Source: Ziziphus jujuba (taxonomy: Eukaryota > Streptophyta > Magnoliopsida > Rosales > Rhamnaceae). Taken from it: a DNA stretch of 64,000 bases. The notes under the pieces are model-generated. The model saw only the letters and a list, made by a program, of their open reading frames with translations. It searched no databases and was not told where the DNA came from. Both the position numbers and the translations under genes were made by a program. The stretch spans positions 16,697,001 to 16,761,000 of the forward strand of contig NC_083380.1 in assembly GCF_031755915.1 (NCBI RefSeq). The letters run 5' to 3'. Position 1 is the stretch's first letter, and every line of letters begins with the position of its first letter. Of the stretch, positions 24,960-35,057 are shown one piece after another.

Positions 24960-25325
24960 AAAAACATATTAACATTTAAGCAAAGTAATACTTTTTTAGA
25001 TGTTTAGAATTTTAAATGTGTAGGATCTCTTTTCCTTTTGTATATATTGACTTATAAGCACCAGGCTAAGAAATTTGAATTACTCGATAAGCCTTCCTAA
25101 TGAGAAGCTAGTTTGCCTAAATTAATCTCTTGGCTATTTTGAAATACCTTTCACAAGATTAGATCTCCAATTTGGAAGTGTCTAGATTTGACTCCTTCAT
25201 TGTAACACTGTGCTACCAAATGCTAATTTTTACTTATATGCTTAGCTGCGACTTCTTTCCTTTCTTCATTCTCATATAATATTTTAGCCATTAAATAATT
25301 ATTCTATTCTTAGAGTTGGATACAA
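24960..25325 (-). pseudogene. Ty3/gypsy integrase C-terminal remnant (element A)
   Basis: Minus-strand readings in three frames recover YNEGVKSRHFQIGDLIL and KVFQNS, which correspond to the integrase C-terminal beta-barrel segment (typical form YN..V..R.F..GDLVLR). These are followed by NLGKL and finally a SKHLKKYY-like end at about 24985, matching the family's N-x-x-HLKKYY terminus. Stops and frameshifts throughout. The DDE catalytic core that should precede it is absent, because an S-family LTR now occupies the upstream boundary. Confidence 0.75.
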
Positions 25326-27724
25326 TTATGAGAATCTCTTCGTACCCGTACAACCGACTACCCACTAGGGTGCTGATCGTGTACAATTGAAGATGGGGCC
25401 AATCATAAGAGCACAAGCCAAGAGATTTAAGGAAAACCTCATTAGCTTCACATGAGGTGTGATCAAATCTCATGAGGGCATGACAATACCCAAAGATTCA
25501 AAGCCCGTTTTATGCATCCAAGTTATGAAGGCCGAAATGGACTCGGCAGGCTGTTTTGCTTCTATAGACTCCAAGCAACAAGGAATGAATTTGTTGACTT
25601 ATTAACGTGATTGAGCACTCCAAGCAACAATGAAATAATAACAAGGCAGCAACAAAGCTGCTCATTAACCATGTTGGCACACAAGACTTCATGCTGGCCG
25701 AAAATGCATGTTTTGGTGCTGACTTTGACTTCCTTTATTGATCAAGCAAGTTTGATTTATTCCAATCAAGGAGCAATGTATGAGAGTCAATATTAATCCT
25801 ATTTGGTATCCTACATGTCATATTGGAGCTGATTTGGAGTCTAAACTAGCTGGTGATTGGATAAAGACAGCTTAGTTGGCAAACTAGTCAACTAGTTTCC
25901 TAATTTGAACATTTGACTTTTATTTTAGGAAATAGTTTTTATTTATTTATGGGTTAATTACACTGGACACCCTCGAGGTTTTCCTTAATTACAACTGGTA
26001 CCTTCAATATTTTCATAATTACATTACACACCTTCGAGGTTTTTCTTAATTACAACCGGATACCTTTATGTTTCCATAATTACATTGTATACCCTCGAGA
26101 TTTTTTTCTTAATTACAATCGGGTATCTTCATATTTCCATAATTACATTTGCTTCATTTCTGAAGAAACTTCATACGTAAAAATGTACTATCTCTTTTAT
26201 GTGACAGTTAAAATTTTATTAATTGTCCCTTGTATATATTAAGTAAACGTGGATTTTGATTGATTTGAAAAGTAATTTTTTTTTTTAAATTTGAAAATGT
26301 TGAAATCCAACGGATAGTAAGTACAAGAATAATTAGGTCACCCTTGTGATATTATATATTTTTATAAATTATGCCTTTCCTAGTGATTCTAGTTGTAGCT
26401 GTTTTCTTTTCTTTAATTTTTTTTTCTTAATTTTCTTTTTGTCTTGGTAGAACTGGTTATATATCATATTAAATATCGTAAAGTGCAAGAAACATTTTTA
26501 AAATTCTATAGTCATGGATACTCTGCATAACTTTTAACGGTTACATACAGAAAAGGAACTTTATATATATGTATAATTAAGGATCTTAGTCCTAAAATCC
26601 CATATCCATTTATTGCAAAATACATACTAGTCTTATCTTTTCATATTTGGCTAACTTCTTAAATTTTTCCGTGAACAACTCCAAAGGAAGACTCAAATTT
26701 GGCCAAACAGGAATGGCCAAACTTGTTTGGCCATTCATTTTCAAAAACAAGTTTTGAAAACAAATTTAAAAAAAAAACCAAAAATTAGAAAACATAAAAA
26801 TTATGTTTTAAACATTCCAAAGGGTACCGTTAAAAATTGATAGTTATTCTTATACTTATTATCCGTTGAGCTTCAATCTTTTCAAATTAAAAAAAATTTA
26901 TTTTTCAAATCAATCAAAATCCATGTTTAATTAATATATACAAGGGACAATTAATAAAATTTTAATTACCACATAAGAGAGAGAGTATATTGTTATGGAT
27001 GAAGTTTTGTCAGAAGGGAGGTTAATGTAATTATGGAAACATGAAGGTATCCGGTTGTAATTAAGGGAAAAACCTCGAAGGTGTGCAATGTAATTATGGA
27101 AACATAAAGGTATCCGGTTGTAATTAAGGAAAACTTCGATGGTATGCAATGTAATTATGGAAACATTAAAGATATCTGGTTGTAATTAAGGGAAACCTCG
27201 AGGGAGTTCAGTGTAATTAATCCTTTATTTATTTGCTGGACAAATTACTTTAGAAAAGTTAGAATTTTTTTATTTTGATTGTAAATTAATTAATTCCTAT
27301 TTCAAAATTAGGAAATTAATTAATACAAATTAGACTAAGAAAATGTGTGAAATTTGGCAATTTCCTTTTGTTCACTAATGTTGGCCGAATTTTACCCTAA
27401 TATTCTAGGGTTTTGTTTTATACTCTTGGCCTTTTAAATGCTTATTTGCCAATGAGAAAGCAGCTTAGAATATTATTCAAAAATTATTTGTAAGAAGAAT
27501 TGTCTTAGTTCGCTTTGAACACCTAAAATATCGAATAGAAATAAAATATTTTAGTTTTACTTTTCAATAGGATATGTATAAGCTATTATGGCATCTTCAA
27601 CATTTACCAAGGTTTCTAATTATAAGTTAATTAAGATTACGGTAACCATTAGAATCTGAACTTAATTTTCAATCCGGGCTAATATAATACGGGTTTAAAA
27701 ATAAGTCGACCTAGGTCCGTATCA
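25326..27724 (+). mobile_element. Family S LTR, probable solo LTR, containing a nested transposon
   Basis: It starts TTATGAGAATC and ends GTCGACCTAGGTCCGTATCA, matching both ends of the S-element LTRs at 28200-29327 and 32897-34030 in the opposite orientation. Without the 1273-bp nested element and its target duplication it is about 1.12 kb, like the reference LTRs. No PBS follows its right end; element A integrase sequence resumes at once. The 5-bp flanks (TACAA and CCTTT) do not match, and the integrase core of A is missing here, so a deletion probably removed one flank. The LTR-encoded Pol tail (GPIIRAQAKRFKENL) is readable at 25404-25450. Confidence 0.85.
25951..27223. mobile_element. Mutator-like non-autonomous element with long subrepeated TIRs
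   Basis: Terminal inverted repeats of about 380 bp (25951-26333 and 26843-27223) begin GGGTTAATTACACTGG and GGATTAATTACACTGA. A perfect 9-bp duplication, TTTATTTAT, flanks it at 25942-25950 and 27224-27232. A 9-bp duplication and long TIRs are typical of the Mutator superfamily. Each TIR contains three or more tandem units of about 60-62 bp carrying CCTCGAGGTT and TTAATTACAA motifs. The 509-bp interior has no transposase-like frame. Confidence 0.88.
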
Positions 27725-28199
27725 CCTTTAAGACGTTAGCCATTAGAATCCATAAAGCATAATTCGTCTAGTCAAGGCTCTTCCGCTAGAATGGTTTCCA
27801 CATTACCTTCATGCATCTCCACCATTATTTTTTCATAGGCGTCCTTCTCTAGACACCTTAACAGAGGTCTTCCATATGATCCTTTGTAAAGGGTTTTGGA
27901 TACCAAACAATACCTTACAACTTTCATTCTTAACTTTTTAGCTTCTAATTTATCTTTCAGTTGCTTTCCTTTCATTATGTATTAAATGTTTCATTCACCT
28001 AATTTAATTATCTTTCAATATCAATTTCCATAAGTCTTTACATTATTTCTATGCCCGACTATGAGAGGTACTCCATTGAAATTGTTCTTTTAGCCTCAGC
28101 AGATATTGATGAAGCAATGTTAGCAAGTGTATCAACATGGCTATTATCTTCCTTTGGTAATTGTTTTAACTCACTCTTGTCAAAATTCAAGAATAACTC
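27725..28199 (-). pseudogene. Gypsy element A: RNase H tail and integrase N-terminal zinc region
   Basis: On the minus strand, directly after the S-element target site, reading resumes with LKQLPKEDNSHVDTLANIASS, the RNase H tail of Ty3/gypsy polyproteins. It continues through KRTISMEYLS to a 67-codon frame (27772-27975) with KLRMKVVRYCLVSKTLYK, LRCL and MHEGN, the linker and HHCC zinc region of integrase. A frameshift then leads to RALTRRIMLYGF at the S-LTR boundary. It joins precisely to the RNase H sequence at 34031 across the S insertion, which proves a single interrupted gene. Confidence 0.88.
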
Positions 28200-29327
28200 T
28201 GATATGAACTTAGGTCGACACGTGCCTAAACCCGTATTATATTAACCTAATTCTCAATTAAGTTCAGATTTTAATGGATTGACCTCAACCCCTAACCAAT
28301 CTATGATTAGAAACCTTGGTATAATGAAGATGCCACAATAGGTGATGGATGTCCTATTGATAAGTCAAGTTTAAAACACTCATTCACTAATGGTGTTTTA
28401 GGTATTCAAAGAGAGTAAAGAGAATTTAATCTCATAAATAATTTTCTGTATGAATAATGTACTGAATATTATTGATAAAACAATCCCTTAAATAGGCTAA
28501 AAATTTATAAAATAAAACCTTAATTATCTAGGTACGACCGGCCACCAAAGAATAGGAAACCTAGTTTGGCTGAAATTCACCCCTTTCCTAATCTAATTTG
28601 GATTAATTAATTTCTTTATTTTTGAATTAGAAATTAATTAATTTAAAATGAAAATAATAAAATAATAACTTTCCTAAGTTGATTTTTCCAGCAAATAAAT
28701 AAATAGAAACAAAATAAAAGACTAATTTCCTAAAACAAAAAGTCAAAATCAATTAGGAAACAAATTGACTATCTTTCTAAGTAAGCTAACTTTGACCAAT
28801 CTCCAGCTTATTTGGGCTCCAAATGTTGTGCCATGCAAGATGCCAAATATGATTAATAATGATTCCCACATGCTTCCCCTTGATTGGAATAGGTTAAACT
28901 TGCTTGAACAAGAGGAACAGTCAAAGCCAACGGCTAAACATCACATTTTCGGTCAAATTTACTTGTTGTCCGTACAAGCCTATTTTAATTGCCTTTGAAG
29001 CTTCCTTGACTTGATTCCATAACCTATTAATGATATTCATTGAACTCATAAAGTGTTGGAATCATTTCTTGCTGCCCGAAGTCTACATTTGCACGAAAAC
29101 AGCTACTTGGGTCCATATCGATCTTCACCACTTGGATGCTTAAAACGGGTCTTGTATCTTCGAATATTGATAAGCCTTTTTGAGAATTAATTACTCCCTA
29201 CATAAAAGCAGCCAGGTTGTCCTTCAACCTCTTAGCTTGAGCCCTAGTGATCGGCCCCGTCTTCATCCGTATCGGGTCAACACCCCAGTGGATTATCGGT
29301 TGTGTGGGCACGGGTGGATTCTCATCA
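28200..29327 (-). repeat. 3' LTR of the S element
   Basis: Plus-strand start TGATATGAACTTAGG, end GGATTCTCATCA. It includes the Pol C-terminal tail near its element-sense start (GPITRAQAKRLK at about 29235-29270). Confidence 0.92.
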
Positions 29328-29340
29328 TTCCCCTCCTCTT
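29328..29340 (-). other. Polypurine tract of the S element
   Basis: AAGAGGAGGGGAA on the minus strand, ending exactly at the 3' LTR start. Read in frame it also encodes part of the EEGN linker of Pol, so the priming site lies within coding sequence. Confidence 0.85.
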
Positions 29341-29605
29341 AAAAAGGATTTGCCCTCAAATTAAAGTCATCACCTACAAAAAAAGGAGATAAATCAGCAG
29401 CATTAAATATCGCACTAACATTATGCTCACCTAGAAAATCAAGTTTGTAAGCATTGTCATTAATCCGCTCTAAAACTTGAAAATGTCCATCTCCACGAGG
29501 CGTAAGCTTGGACTTTCTTTGCTCGAAAAATATCTCCTTCCTTAAATGCAATAAAACACCATCTCCTGGGTCAAACACTATCACAACAAATCCTAGAAAT
29601 ACCAA
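29341..29605 (-). pseudogene. Integrase C-terminal fragment of the S element
   Basis: An 88-codon frame (29339-29605) with GDGVLLHLRKE, QRKSKLTPRGDGHFQVLERI, NDNAYKLDFLGEHNVSA and DLSPF. This is the conserved C-terminal block of one plant Ty3/gypsy integrase group. A TAA at 29339-29341 interrupts what should continue through the polypurine tract into the LTR-encoded tail. The upstream catalytic core is deleted. Confidence 0.85.
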
Positions 29606-29985
29606 TTTATCTTTACAAAAATCACACTTTTAAAGTTAGCAAATAATCTCGCACTAAGTAAAGCTCTCAACAATGCAAATAAAGTTCTATACAACAAAAG
29701 CATCTTTAAATAAGCATCTTTATATATCTTGAATAGCAATGATTTCTTATTCAAGATAGCGTTATTAACATCCCCAAAACTCAAATAAATGTTTTTATTT
29801 TTCCTCTTTTTTCTTTCTTTTTCTTTTTTTCTCTTGGTTTGGCACTCACTCTCGGCTTTTTGAACCTCCTTCACACTCTCAGGTTTCTCTTTCTCTCTTA
29901 CTCCACTTTCATCCTTTTCATGGGTTTTCCATTCAATTTGTGTTTTAGAATGCTTATCTTGGACAGCAAGTTCAGACTTACCTTC
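29606..29985 (-). pseudogene. Charged Pol linker and RT-deletion junction of the S element
   Basis: A Lys/Glu-rich stretch (ESECQTKRKKEKERKKRK) is followed by a Leu-rich segment. In intact relatives such a linker lies between protease and RT. Here it runs straight into the integrase C-terminus. The deletion junction lies near 29600-29640. Confidence 0.65.
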
Positions 29986-30372
29986 TTAGATGGATGGTGA
30001 AGCCGTAGGTGCCATACTAGCTTTCTCCTTGATCTTTTTGGCCTCCTTTTTTTGTTGTTTTTGTAATCGGTCTCTATATACTTCATTGGGAGTCAATGGC
30101 TCTAACTTGAACTTCTTACCTTTAAATATAAAAACAATACAATTCTCTCGACCATAATGAGTAGCATCTTTATCAAATTGCCATGGTCTACCAAATAGAA
30201 TATATCCGGCATGCATAGGCACAACGTCACACAAAACAACATCCACATATTTAGCTATGCTAAATTTTAATTTGGCTTGCTTATTCACTTTCATCTCACC
30301 ACTATCATTATGCCATTGTAATCTATAGGGTTCTAGATGTTTAATAGTTGTTAAGCTTAATTTATCAACCAC
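29986..30372 (-). pseudogene. Retroviral-type protease region of the S element
   Basis: A 128-codon frame with VDKLSLTTIKHLEPYRLQW, FSIAKYVDVVLCDVVPMHAG and LFGRPWQFDKDATHYGREN. It matches the region after the active site of plant Ty3/gypsy aspartic proteases. The active-site Asp triad, expected just upstream (about 30380-30430), falls at a frame break and is not readable, so no working protease is encoded. Confidence 0.82.
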
Positions 30373-30379
30373 AATGTTA

Positions 30380-31816
30380 CTAATTACATTTGTTCAATAA
30401 TCATACTACAAATCTTACATTGGATTTCACATCGGGTGTGGAAGATGTTTTCTCTTTGAACTTGATCCTCATCCTTGTATACACTCAACACTCTCCTTGC
30501 CACCAAGCTCAATTTGGAATTTGAAGCTTTTAGGGTTTCGGCTTCATCTTCAATTTCTTCCTCTTTGTGCTCAGTTTCATTTCCACCTTTTTCATTTTCC
30601 GATTCTAGCTCACCATTACCCTTTAACACCATGATTCTTCTATTCGGGCATTGGCCAGCAATGTGTCATTATCCTTGGCACTTAAAACAAGCAATTTCTC
30701 TAGATCTTGAAGGTTTGGTTCTAGCCTCTTTCTTTGGCCGATTTTAACTTTCTTCTCCAACTTTTGGCTTTTGCTTGTTTTCATAGGTAGGATTGTTTGA
30801 AGGTTTGGTTCTAGCCTTTTTCTTTGGCCGATTTTAACTTTCTTCTCCAACTTTTGGATTTTGCTTGTTTTCATAGGTAGGATTGTTTCTACAGCCACTT
30901 TGATCTGACCTTCCGCTGTTGGAAACACCTCCAAACCGTGAGCTTACACCCTTCCTCTTGAATTGATGTGCAAGTTTAATAGCCACATGCAACATCTCCT
31001 TTAACTCCACATATTGTTGCAATTCTAGTTAATTGACAATCTCACGATTCAAACCACCTAAAAATCTTGCCATGATTGTCTTCATTCATGCTTAACCTTA
31101 TTATAAGTATCTCCATCTCCATGTAATAATCCTCCACGGACCTATTTCTTTGAGATAAAGATTGAAGTCTTTGATGTAGAAAACTATGATAGTGTGATGG
31201 TACAAATCGTTTCCTCATGGCTCCTTTCATTTGTCACCATGTAGTAATCAATTCATCTCCTACTCTCCTTCGAGTGTTTTGCTCATTAGTCCACCATTGT
31301 AGTGCATAATGGCCAAATTCCATTTCTTGGCCTCCGAATAGTTGTGACAATAAAACATTATCTCCATTCGTTCCTCCCATTCCAAGTAAGCTTCCGGATC
31401 ACTCTTTCCCATGAAAGGTGGAACATTTACCTTGATATTCCAAGATCATCATCTTCATTCCTTGCTGGTTTCCCACGGTTTTGCTTTCCTTGGAGTGCAA
31501 AATTTTTCATCAAACTCCTCCTCCAAGTCATCTTCAAAGTTACCTTTCTAGGTCATCCTCGGCCTCCTCGACTTCGACCTCGGCCTCCATGAGCATCATA
31601 CCTTGTATTCAGCATTCCTTGGGATGTTTCTAATCTATCCATCCTTTGATTTATATGGTCAAATTGAGTATTCATCCACTGTAATTGCTCTAAGATAGCC
31701 TTCGTGTTTGTTTACTCACCACTCCCCATAGGTTGGGAATCGCCTTTAAATCCTACGGACTCCTTTTCATTAATTCTCAAAGGTGGATCTCCTCTTCTCA
31801 CCCTTGAATCTGCCAT
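30380..31816 (-). pseudogene. Gag remnant of the S element
   Basis: It starts at ATG 31816 with MADSRVRRGDPPLRINEKES. A capsid-like core follows: IKVNVPPFMGKSDPEAYLEW, then MFYCHNYSEAKK and MRKRFVPSHYH with SVEDYYMEME. A basic linker contains an exact-period 90-bp tandem duplication. A CCHC zinc knuckle follows (CFKC, then two stop codons, then HIAGQC, about 30640-30690), and then an acidic stretch. Gag normally packages element RNA. Stops and frameshifts make this copy non-functional. Confidence 0.85.
30711..30890 (-). repeat. 90-bp in-frame tandem duplication in gag
   Basis: Two consecutive 90-bp copies (30711-30800 and 30801-30890) are nearly identical and encode 30 residues twice, just upstream of the zinc knuckle. 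Confidence 0.88.
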
Positions 31817-32880
31817 ATTAGTATGAATATCGCAAAAATAAAGTAGGATCTTACCAAATTCAATCCTTTACGTGTTTCACTCAATCAAGGTCTCGACACT
31901 CATGTTTGCACACTAGTTTCGGCTTTTATCCTCTTTTAAGTTCATACACTCTTGCCTTTTTACACTCAAAGAATTAACTTAAAGTCTTAATTAAAACACC
32001 CACAAAACAGCAATTAGATCACAAGTACGTTTTAATTAAATTTTCAACAAAACAGTAGCAAAAAACAACAATACCAAGTGAATTTTTAAACACCTAATTA
32101 TCAGATTTTCTAAGCAAAAATAAGGCAGTTTAACAAAGCAATTTTTGGAATCAATAAGAACTGGACCAAATGGTAGAAAATTAAGAGTTCAAGAATAAAA
32201 TTTAGAAAGAAATTCAAACATGAACAAGAATCAATTTGGACAAAAATAAGGAATAGTTGTTGGTTGTTGTCCTTTGTAATTTAAGTTTTTGTATCAAACA
32301 CTTTAACTAATTTTAATCCAATATTTTTAGCACCCAAAATTCAAATATCCAGCAGCAAAATAAATCTCCAGAAACTCCAAATATTGAATAAATAGTTAAC
32401 AATTCAGCAATTCAAAAAAATTTCTAGTGAACACCAAATTCAACAAACCGATTTTTTCTTTTTTTTGGGTTAATTTTTTTATACTCACAGAATATCAACT
32501 CAACTGCAGTAATAAGAATTAACACCCAACTTGCAATTCCAACACCAAAAACTCAACAAATCCGTGACCACCAAAATTCAACTTCCAAATTTTGTAATTT
32601 TTTTTTTATTCCGCAAACCACTCTCTTCTTTTTTTTTTTTTTGAATGTCTGAATGCAAATAATTAAGACCAAAATAGCAAAGAAAAATCAACAATAAACT
32701 AAATTACCAAGAACAATAATGAAAGACAACCAACAAACTAGGAAGCAAAAATACGGTAGAACAAGGAAAACCTAATTTGACTAGGAATGAATTTTTTTTT
32801 TCAAATATGTAGAAGCTAAAATTGTTGAATAACAAAAAAAAAATAAATCAAACAAAGAGAGATCAAACCTGAACAAAATT
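31817..32880 (-). other. Untranslated leader of the S element
   Basis: The AT-rich segment between the PBS and the gag ATG, with long T runs at 32595-32640 and 32790-32800. No frame is supported. Confidence 0.6.
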
Positions 32881-32894
32881 TGGCTCTGATACCA
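32881..32894 (-). other. Primer binding site of the S element (tRNA-Met type)
   Basis: TGGTATCAGAGCCA on the minus strand, two bases after the 5' LTR end. This is complementary to the 3' end of initiator tRNA-Met, the usual plant LTR-retrotransposon primer. Confidence 0.9.
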
Positions 32895-32896
32895 AA

Positions 32897-34030
32897 TGAT
32901 ATGAATCTAGGTCGACACGCACCTAAACCCGTATTATATTAGTCCGGATCTCAATTAAGTTCAAATTTTAATGGATTGACCTCAACCCCTAACCAACCTA
33001 TGAGTAGAAACTTTAGTATAATGAAGAATCCACAACGGATGATGGATGTCCTATTGATAAGTCAAGTCTAAAACACTCATTCACTAACGATGTTTAAGGT
33101 GTTCAAAGAGAAAAATGAGAATTGAATCTCATAAATAATTTTCTATATGAATAATGTACTGAATATTATTGATAAAACAAACTCTTAAATAGGCTAAAAA
33201 GTTACAAAATAAAACCTTAATTATCTAGGTAAAACCGGCCACCAAAGAATAGGAAACCTAGCTTGGCCGAAATTCACCAATTTCCTAATCTAATTTGGAT
33301 TAATTAATTCATTTATTTTTGAATTAGGAATTAATTAATTTACAATGAAAATAATAAAATAATAACTTTCCTAAGTTGATTTTTCCAGCAAATAAATAAA
33401 TAGAAACCAAATAAAAGACTAGTTTCCTAAAACAAAAAGTCAAAATCAAATTAGGAAATAAATTGACTATCTTTCTAAGTAAACTAACTTTGACCAAGCC
33501 CCAGCTTGTTTGGACTCCAAATCAGCTTCCATATGCCATTTAGGATGCCAAATATAATTAATAATGATTCTTACATGTTGTCCTTGATTGGAATAGGTCA
33601 AACTTGTTTGAACAAGAAGAACAGTCAAAGCCAGAAGCTAAACATCACATTTTCGGCTAAATTTACTTGCTGTCTGTACGATCCCATTTTAATTATCTTT
33701 TAAGTTGCCTTGAATTGATTCCATAACCTCTTAATGATGTTCATTGAACCCATAAAGTGCCAGAACCATTTCTTGCTGCCTGGAGTCCATATTTGCATGA
33801 AAACAGCTACCCGGGTCCGTATCGGCCTTCATCACTTGGATGCTTAAAACGGGTCTTGTATCTTTGAGTATTGATAAGCCCTTTGAGAATTAATTACTTC
33901 CTGGATAAAATCGGCCAGGTTTTCCTTTAATCTTTTAGCTTGAGCCCTAGTGATTGGTCCGGTTTTCATCCGTATCGGGTCAGCACCCTAGCGGGTTATC
34001 GGTTGTGCGGGCGCAGGCAAATTCTCATCA
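32897..34030 (-). repeat. 5' LTR of the S element
   Basis: Plus-strand start TGATATGAATCTAGG, end AATTCTCATCA. It carries the same Pol-tail coding segment (GPITRAQAKRLKENL, about 33915-33960) as the 3' LTR. Confidence 0.92.
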
Positions 34031-35057
34031 AACTCCTTCACTTTTTCTAGGTGTAACACCATTGTTGAGGCCTTAACTTCATATTCCCCATTTATATACT
34101 GTACCACTAATTGAAAATCACTAAATTTGTTGATTGATCTTGCTCCAAACTTACATGCCAATTTGAGTCTTGCAGTTAAAGCTTCAGCTTCATTATTGGT
34201 GGCTTTGAATGCAAAATACAAAGAATGTTCTATTAGATCTCCACTAGGACTCTTTATCAATACACCAAGTCCACTCCATTTTGCATTTAATGCATCATCC
34301 ACATATATGTCCAGTTTGACAAATTTTCTTTTCTTTTTTATTTATTATTTATTTCCATTTTACTCTCTTTTGTTTCTTTTGTAGCTTCTGTTTTTGAGAA
34401 CTTAGAAATGGAATCTAATAGTACTTAAGACTTCATTACAATCCTTGGGATGTATCTTATACCAAATTGCCCCAATTCCATCTCGTATAACATGAGCCTT
34501 CCAACCAAGTCTAGTTTATGTGGAATTACTCTTAATGGATGTGATGTGACCACTTTGATTATGTGACATTGGAAATAGGGTCTTGTGCATTGTAATAATC
34601 AATATGGAAGTTAATTTTTCAATATAGGATATGTTGTCTTTGATCCTAATAATACCTTGTTAACTTAGTAAATTAGCTTCTGCTTCTTTCTTTCATTTGT
34701 CGTAAGGATTGAACTAACTACTATGTTTGACACGGGTAGATATAACTGCAAAATGTCTCCTTCTTTTGGTTTAAATGGCGAAGGCAGTGAGCTCAAATAC
34801 CTTTTCAATACTTGGAAAGCTTCTTCACATTTGCGGTCCATTTGAAGTCTTTAATCTCCTTCAAGATGTTGAAGAATTCGTGACACTTATCAGAAGATCT
34901 GGATATGAATATGCTAAATGCCGCTACTTTTCCTATTAACTTCTATACTTCTTTCACATTCTTAAGAAATGGCATATCTAGGAATGCCTGTATTTGATTT
35001 TGATTTACTATGATTCCTCTTTGCATCATAAGGTGTAATAAAAAAAGGCCAAACGAT
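34031..35057 (-). pseudogene. Gypsy element A: RT C-terminus and RNase H
   Basis: On the minus strand from 35057 downwards: MMQRGIIVNQNQIQAFLDMP, KNVKEV, KLIGKVAAFSIFISRSSDKC and FFNILK (RT thumb/connection). A decayed connection follows (PYFQCH, then SHPLRVIPHK). Then comes the RNase H frame 33988-34302: VDDALNAKWSGLGVLI, TNNEAEALTARLKLA, SDFQLVVQYINGEYE. The frame is cut by the S insertion after VKEFDEN and resumes at 28199. Upstream it is cut by the G LTR at 35058 and resumes at 38010. Confidence 0.88.

Larger units (their letters stand above)
28200..34030 (-). mobile_element. Complete but pol-deleted Ty3/gypsy-type LTR retrotransposon (family S)
   Basis: A 5831-bp element. Its LTRs lie at 28200-29327 (3') and 32897-34030 (5'), both TG...CA. 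The primer binding site TGGTATCAGAGCCA (initiator tRNA-Met type) is at 32881-32894, and the polypurine tract is at 29328-29340. The 5-bp duplication AACTC is perfect (28195-28199, 34031-34035). It interrupts the RNase H domain of element A. Inside are a decayed gag, a protease-region frame and the integrase C-terminus; the RT, RNase H and integrase core are missing. By eye the LTRs differ at roughly one base in ten over their first 185 bp, so the insertion is old. Confidence 0.93.
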
